From Pampus argenteus (lineage: Eukaryota; Chordata; Actinopteri; Scombriformes; Stromateidae): DNA of 64,000 nt. The stretch covers positions 17,070,001 to 17,134,000 of the forward strand of contig CM072880.1 in the NCBI GenBank assembly GCA_036937835.1, in the 5' to 3' direction. Positions 59,885 to 64,000 of the stretch are shown in pieces (within the stretch, counting starts at the first letter, position 1; each line of letters starts with the position of its first letter). Below the pieces are notes generated by a model. That model had not been told where the DNA came from, searched no databases, and was given only the letters and a program-made list of their open reading frames with translations. The position numbers were made by a program, and so were the translations under genes.

Positions 59885-60529
59885 TTTACCTTGATTAAAT
59901 CGGTTAGATTAAATGTTATACAACTCTTAGCTTTGTAGTTACCTTATTAAATGGTCAAAATAATCTTATGAAGCTGAATCAACACTTAATTTAACTTAAA
60001 GCAATAATTGTACCTTTCAGTTAAATAATTGGGCTTATCCACTTATAATCTTATTACCATCAGTGATAACTACACAAAACAGTGTTAACTCTAACACAGG
60101 TAAGTTAGAAAAGCAATAAATCCTTGCAATGCACCTTTAAATTACTGTAGCGCTGTTGTATCTTAATATTAACACTTATTTTAACGTGTTAATATATTAA
60201 CTAAATTTTTACAGTATAACTGTCGATAAACACGATCTCAATATCAGCGCAATTCGTATCAATGAACCGTAACGGACTTCAACAATGAAAGGCAGCTAAA
60301 CAACACCAACTTGAAAATGTTTCAGTCTCTTGTGCAAACACTCAAAGTCTCTTATTTACATAAATTCACACTAGCAGCACCGTAACACTCCCGCAGCTGC
60401 TTCCTTGGTTGCCGTGTGAATGGTGATAAGCGATGCATCCGCGACGTGTGAAGGCTTCATCCCGACCGCGGATCACCGTGCTCTAACGACTTTTCCTCGG
60501 CAACTCACGCGAAGCAGTCGAGTTCTCAC
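59885..60529 (-). other. BEL/Pao 5' leader
   Basis: Noncoding leader between the 5' LTR and gag. The primer binding site should lie next to 60529, but I could not match it to a tRNA. Confidence 0.6.
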
Positions 60530-61002
60530 TGTAGCTCCTCTCGGTAGTGAAACATGAGACCCGAGATCATTTTTATAAAACAGGGTTTATTCCGTCATAG
60601 AGCGACCCAGACAGACCCGTGAGAACTGAAGCAAAGGAAAGTAACAAACAATCATGTAAATTAATATGCTAATGCAGAGCTTGTAGCTTAATGCAATTAC
60701 ACAATACACCAAATAAACGCACCTCGTAGGCTGCACACTACCAAAGGGCTGAATCTTGTCTTTCTTCTTTCTCTGTCTTCTTTGTTTACGTTTAACGTTG
60801 TAACTCTTTATATTAACTTTACTTGTGTGTGTGGAGACAACCTGTCGTACAGTTTCTCCCTTGCCATGCTCTGCCAGGTGTTGTATCATTAAAGGGGTAC
60901 CGTGTAGGAACAAAAAACAAACAATGAGCCCGCTTCACTGAAAAGTGGGTAGGAACCAAAATTAAATAAGTAAGAATGCATTAACTGACGTGGGCAGTTA
61001 CA
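60530..61002 (-). repeat. 5' LTR of BEL/Pao element
   Basis: 473 bp, same length as the left LTR, with about five substitutions. It would drive transcription toward lower coordinates. TSD AAGGG follows at 61003-61007. Confidence 0.9.
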
Positions 61003-61007
61003 AAGGG

Positions 61008-63532
61008 GAAGGTTTAGTCTTATTGCATTTTAATGACCAAAATGAATGTATGAACTGGTCTACTGAACGAGGGAGTTTTACAATATTTGGCGGCTGACAA
61101 CAAATTGGATGTTTTAAATGTAGTCATTACTTGGTTTTCACTGACAGGTTTGAATACCCACACAAACCCATTTAGCAGTAGGCCGAGTTAGCATCAGCAA
61201 CTAGCAGCCTGAATGTATCTCACAATCCAACATTAACATTTTGGCTTTAATTCCTTGTTTTTAAGTAAATAGTCAGAGTAATTTAAATATATATATATAT
61301 ATATATAATAAAAAAATACATAATAAAACGCTAATAAGAGTAAGAAGAATAACTACTGCTAACAACCAAAACTATGTGTAATTAAACCTACTAGTTGACC
61401 AGCATGGCACCTAAAACTAAAAATCTGATTCCCACTATGTTCAAACAGGATGAGAAACTGACTTTCACTTAGTTAGTGTTTGTATCAGTGTCATTCATAA
61501 TGATTTCATTAAAATAATCAATTTGGAGGTTGAGATTAATTTCTTGATTTTTTTTTCAGCTTTTTGAACTACAGTCACAGCAGTGAGATGACATGATGTA
61601 GAAAGTGGTACCTGATTGGTCCTCCTGTCTACATTCCTAAACTGATTGGTGTTTGGCAGATGAAACCTTACAGCACCGAGTTTGAATAAAAAAAATAAAA
61701 ATAAATCTACACAAAATGTAGAACAATGTGTCAAAGAATAGTTTCATAAGAATAATTAATTAACCAAAGTCAGAGCCTTATAATTCTATGGTCATGGTTT
61801 CAGTTGAATGTTAAAAAAAAGACCTTATATCTCCTACTTCAAGTCACTGCAGTCACATTTTTTTCTGTGTATACCAAGACCATCCTTTACTAACATTCAT
61901 GAAGTGCTGCGAGTGCCTAATCATAACCATAAAAAGTTTATTAATACAGTAGTCACTCTCAGCAGGTGTACACCAACATCAAATACAGATACTGAAATAT
62001 ATTGTCATTGAACATTTCACTCATATGTTCAGTATTAGCATTTTTGGAACTTCAAATATTTTTATCTAGCCAGCATTAAGTGTCCATCAAACATTGCTGT
62101 TGAAACTTAATACACTTCAAAAACACAGTACGTGTGTTATCTCCTGGGGTAGGACAGTTTGTGTTCATGAACAAAAAAAACATATTTTATATGGTAGCAG
62201 ATAAAAAAGCTCTAAAATGAATACAAAACATTAATAAAATGAATAATTTCGAATAGACAGGGTTGCCATCAATTCTGTATGAAATACTTTGTAGTGCTTT
62301 TGTAAATATGTTTGTCCTGCCAGTGTCCTTCTTCTTTTCAAAGCACAAACAAATTTCCATTCACCTCCATTGTATTTGGGTAGAAGCAGACATGGACAAA
62401 TGGACAAATAAAACCCCACTATCTGCAAAAAATAATAATAATAATTTGGAAGCATATAGTAACAAATATATACACTTATGTAATCACAATGTGTGTATAG
62501 ATAACAAAGTTCTTTGTGTGAATGCATGACTCCAGGCAACAGGAGAGAAATTTCCGTCAAGATGAATAATCAGAGAAAGTAGAATGGTTTGACAACGGAC
62601 ACAGCTGAGCAGAGAGGAGCTGAGAGGCCTTCATCCTTCAGCAGATTGTCTGTCGAATGAATTCGATGACACATCCCCAAGGACCAAATAACAGAGAAAT
62701 GCTCAGAAACACTCATTGCTGCTCTGATTGCCATATTCTCCAGATAATTAACTGTCAAGGTTCTTGTCATCCTCCCCCACTCATACTCTTCTTTCCTTCT
62801 TTCTCGTCTTCTCATCGTCTCTCTCTGCTACTTCTTGGCGATGTGGCAGAGCTCGATTGGCCCCTCATTACTTGCGGGCACATATTAGCACTGTTTATCA
62901 ATGAGCGATGGGCTATCGCACAGTGCACGGGGAAGGAGGTGGACCCATGGTAGGGGGAGGGAGGAATTGGCGGAGGGTGAGTGAATCGAGGTGGAACTAA
63001 TTTTTTGACAGGTCCTTGATATGGTTTGGGGGGTGTAACAAAACAGAGACTCAGCTCCTGGGTTGGGGGTGGAGGGGTATTTTGTTATTCAGCTGAGTGA
63101 TGTTGCTGTCTTGTGACATCCTGGTTCTCTGGCAACACTTGTTTCAAAAAGCAGTGGACAGGTGGGCACATGCTTTTACAGTCACATAAAGGATCCTGGA
63201 AATTAAGAAAGACTCCTGTACAGGCAGGTCTGAATACTAAATTAGTAATTTTGTGTTTTGTTTTTTTTAAGATGGATAACATTTTGATATATGAAGTTCA
63301 CTGAAAAAAACAACAACAACAACGAAACAAATAGAATATATGTGTTACCTGTGTTGTAACCACTTTGTTAATTGGATGGTGCACCTGTATAGTCAAATCA
63401 AGTTGCAGCTGCAACTTCACTAACCTGTTCATTCACATGTTCACATTTAGTAGGCTGGAGATTTTCAACAAGGGAGAGCTGTTTGGTCAGACCAGAATAC
63501 TTAAAGAACAGGTTCATAGTTCTGCCACTTAA
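61008..63532. other. Anonymous intergenic DNA
   Basis: No gene recognised. (AT)n at about 61288-61308 and a short (AAT)n near 62430-62443. Confidence 0.5.
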
Positions 63533-64000
63533 TACCATATTTTCCAGACTGTAGAGCGCACCTAAACATAAGCCGCACCCAGTAAAATTTGAATGAAATA
63601 TATATTTTGTAACATATAAGCCGCACCGGACTATAAGCCGCCAATATCCAGGCTGAGAAATACGTTATTTAGACAGAAAGATTTTGTACCATAAGTGTTT
63701 TATTCATATACCTGAACTGATTGGTTCCGAACAGTGCCGCAATAAAAATAGCAATAAACCCAGCAATAAAAGTGCTAATAAACAAAACAAAAAGTCAATA
63801 AGGTTTTATCCATCATCCTCCTGTGCACTAAAACTAAGTTACTTTATTTTTCTTCCTCCTGCATACTGAAACCATTAAACACCAAATCACAAGTCGCTTC
63901 ATTCTCCCATGCACTGAAGCCACAAGTCACTATTTATGTTTCTCCTGAGCATTTAAAACTAGTGAACGCCATACCACTGTTACTTCATTTCTTCTGCGCA
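63533..64000. mobile_element. MITE-like repeat, runs off the window
   Basis: Begins 'taccatattttccagactgt' and contains 'ataagccgcaccggactata', the start of an abundant fish MITE family. From about 63810 a roughly 55-60 bp unit ending in 'ctgcatactgaaacc', 'atgcactgaagccac' and 'ctgagcatttaaaac' variants repeats loosely. The other end is beyond the window. Confidence 0.6.

Larger units (their letters stand above)
54826..61002 (-). mobile_element. BEL/Pao LTR retrotransposon lacking RT
   Basis: Two 473-bp LTRs (TGTAGCTCCT ... GGCAGTTACA) flank 5.2 kb with BEL/Pao gag, protease and integrase on the minus strand. Five differences between LTRs were noticed. A purine-rich GGTGGGAG abuts the 3' LTR. 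Coding lesions are numerous: nonsense codons at about 59117 and 56405-56407, and frameshifts near 58650, 58320 and 55900. RT and most of RNase H are missing by an in-frame deletion near 57150. Confidence 0.92.

Overview
This window looks like an intergenic part of a ray-finned (teleost) fish chromosome, heavily loaded with transposable elements. The evidence is the mix of families: Rex1/Babar-type and L2-type LINEs, RTE fragments, an L1-like LINE inside a Tc1 transposon, hAT-type MITEs, a 5S-rRNA-derived SINE, and Ty3/Gypsy and BEL/Pao LTR elements, plus abundant (CA)n, (GATA)n and (GA)n microsatellites. I find no convincing exon of a host protein-coding gene. The one host gene I recognise with high confidence is the microRNA mir-137, on the minus strand at about 40842-40927.

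Layout. 1-2400: mostly anonymous DNA with a decayed hAT-like element (about 1168-1776). 2400-7810: the 3' tail of an L2-like LINE split by a young LTR retrotransposon (3056-7677, minus strand, TSD CAAG). That element has 1594-bp LTRs differing at only two sites I could find, and it carries one intact PNMA-like gag ORF and no protease, RT or integrase. 7811-8459: a minus-strand LINE ORF2 remnant (endonuclease end and linker). 8460-16544: a Ty3/Gypsy element, plus strand, with a tRNA-Pro-type primer binding site; gag and pol are broken by small frameshifts and the 3' LTR is truncated. 17222-21312: a Tc1 transposon with a dead transposase, split by a 5'-truncated L1-like LINE (18666-21146). 22640-23130: RTE fragments in opposite orientations. 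23766-24715: a 5'-truncated Rex1-like LINE with a GATA tail. 26185-31160: a nest in which an L2 copy (+) is interrupted by an L2 copy (-), which is itself interrupted by two hAT-type MITEs.

From about 31 to 50 kb the DNA is mostly anonymous and low in recognisable repeats, as expected for a regulatory landscape. mir-137 sits in the middle of it, with a G-rich block on one side, a triplet-like repeat on the other, and a GA/CT-rich, locally CpG-containing block about 3 kb upstream that could be the pri-miRNA promoter. 51013-51331 is a chimera of a 5S rRNA sequence and RTE-LINE sequence with a 13-bp target duplication. 51900-52700 holds fragments of a broken coiled-coil coding sequence. 54826-61002 is a BEL/Pao element on the minus strand (TSD AAGGG) whose pol has lost RT and RNase H in frame. 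The window ends inside another MITE-like repeat.

The elements matter mainly through their relationships: nesting gives a relative time order, and two LTR elements (gag-only and BEL without RT) look as if they were copied by enzymes supplied in trans.
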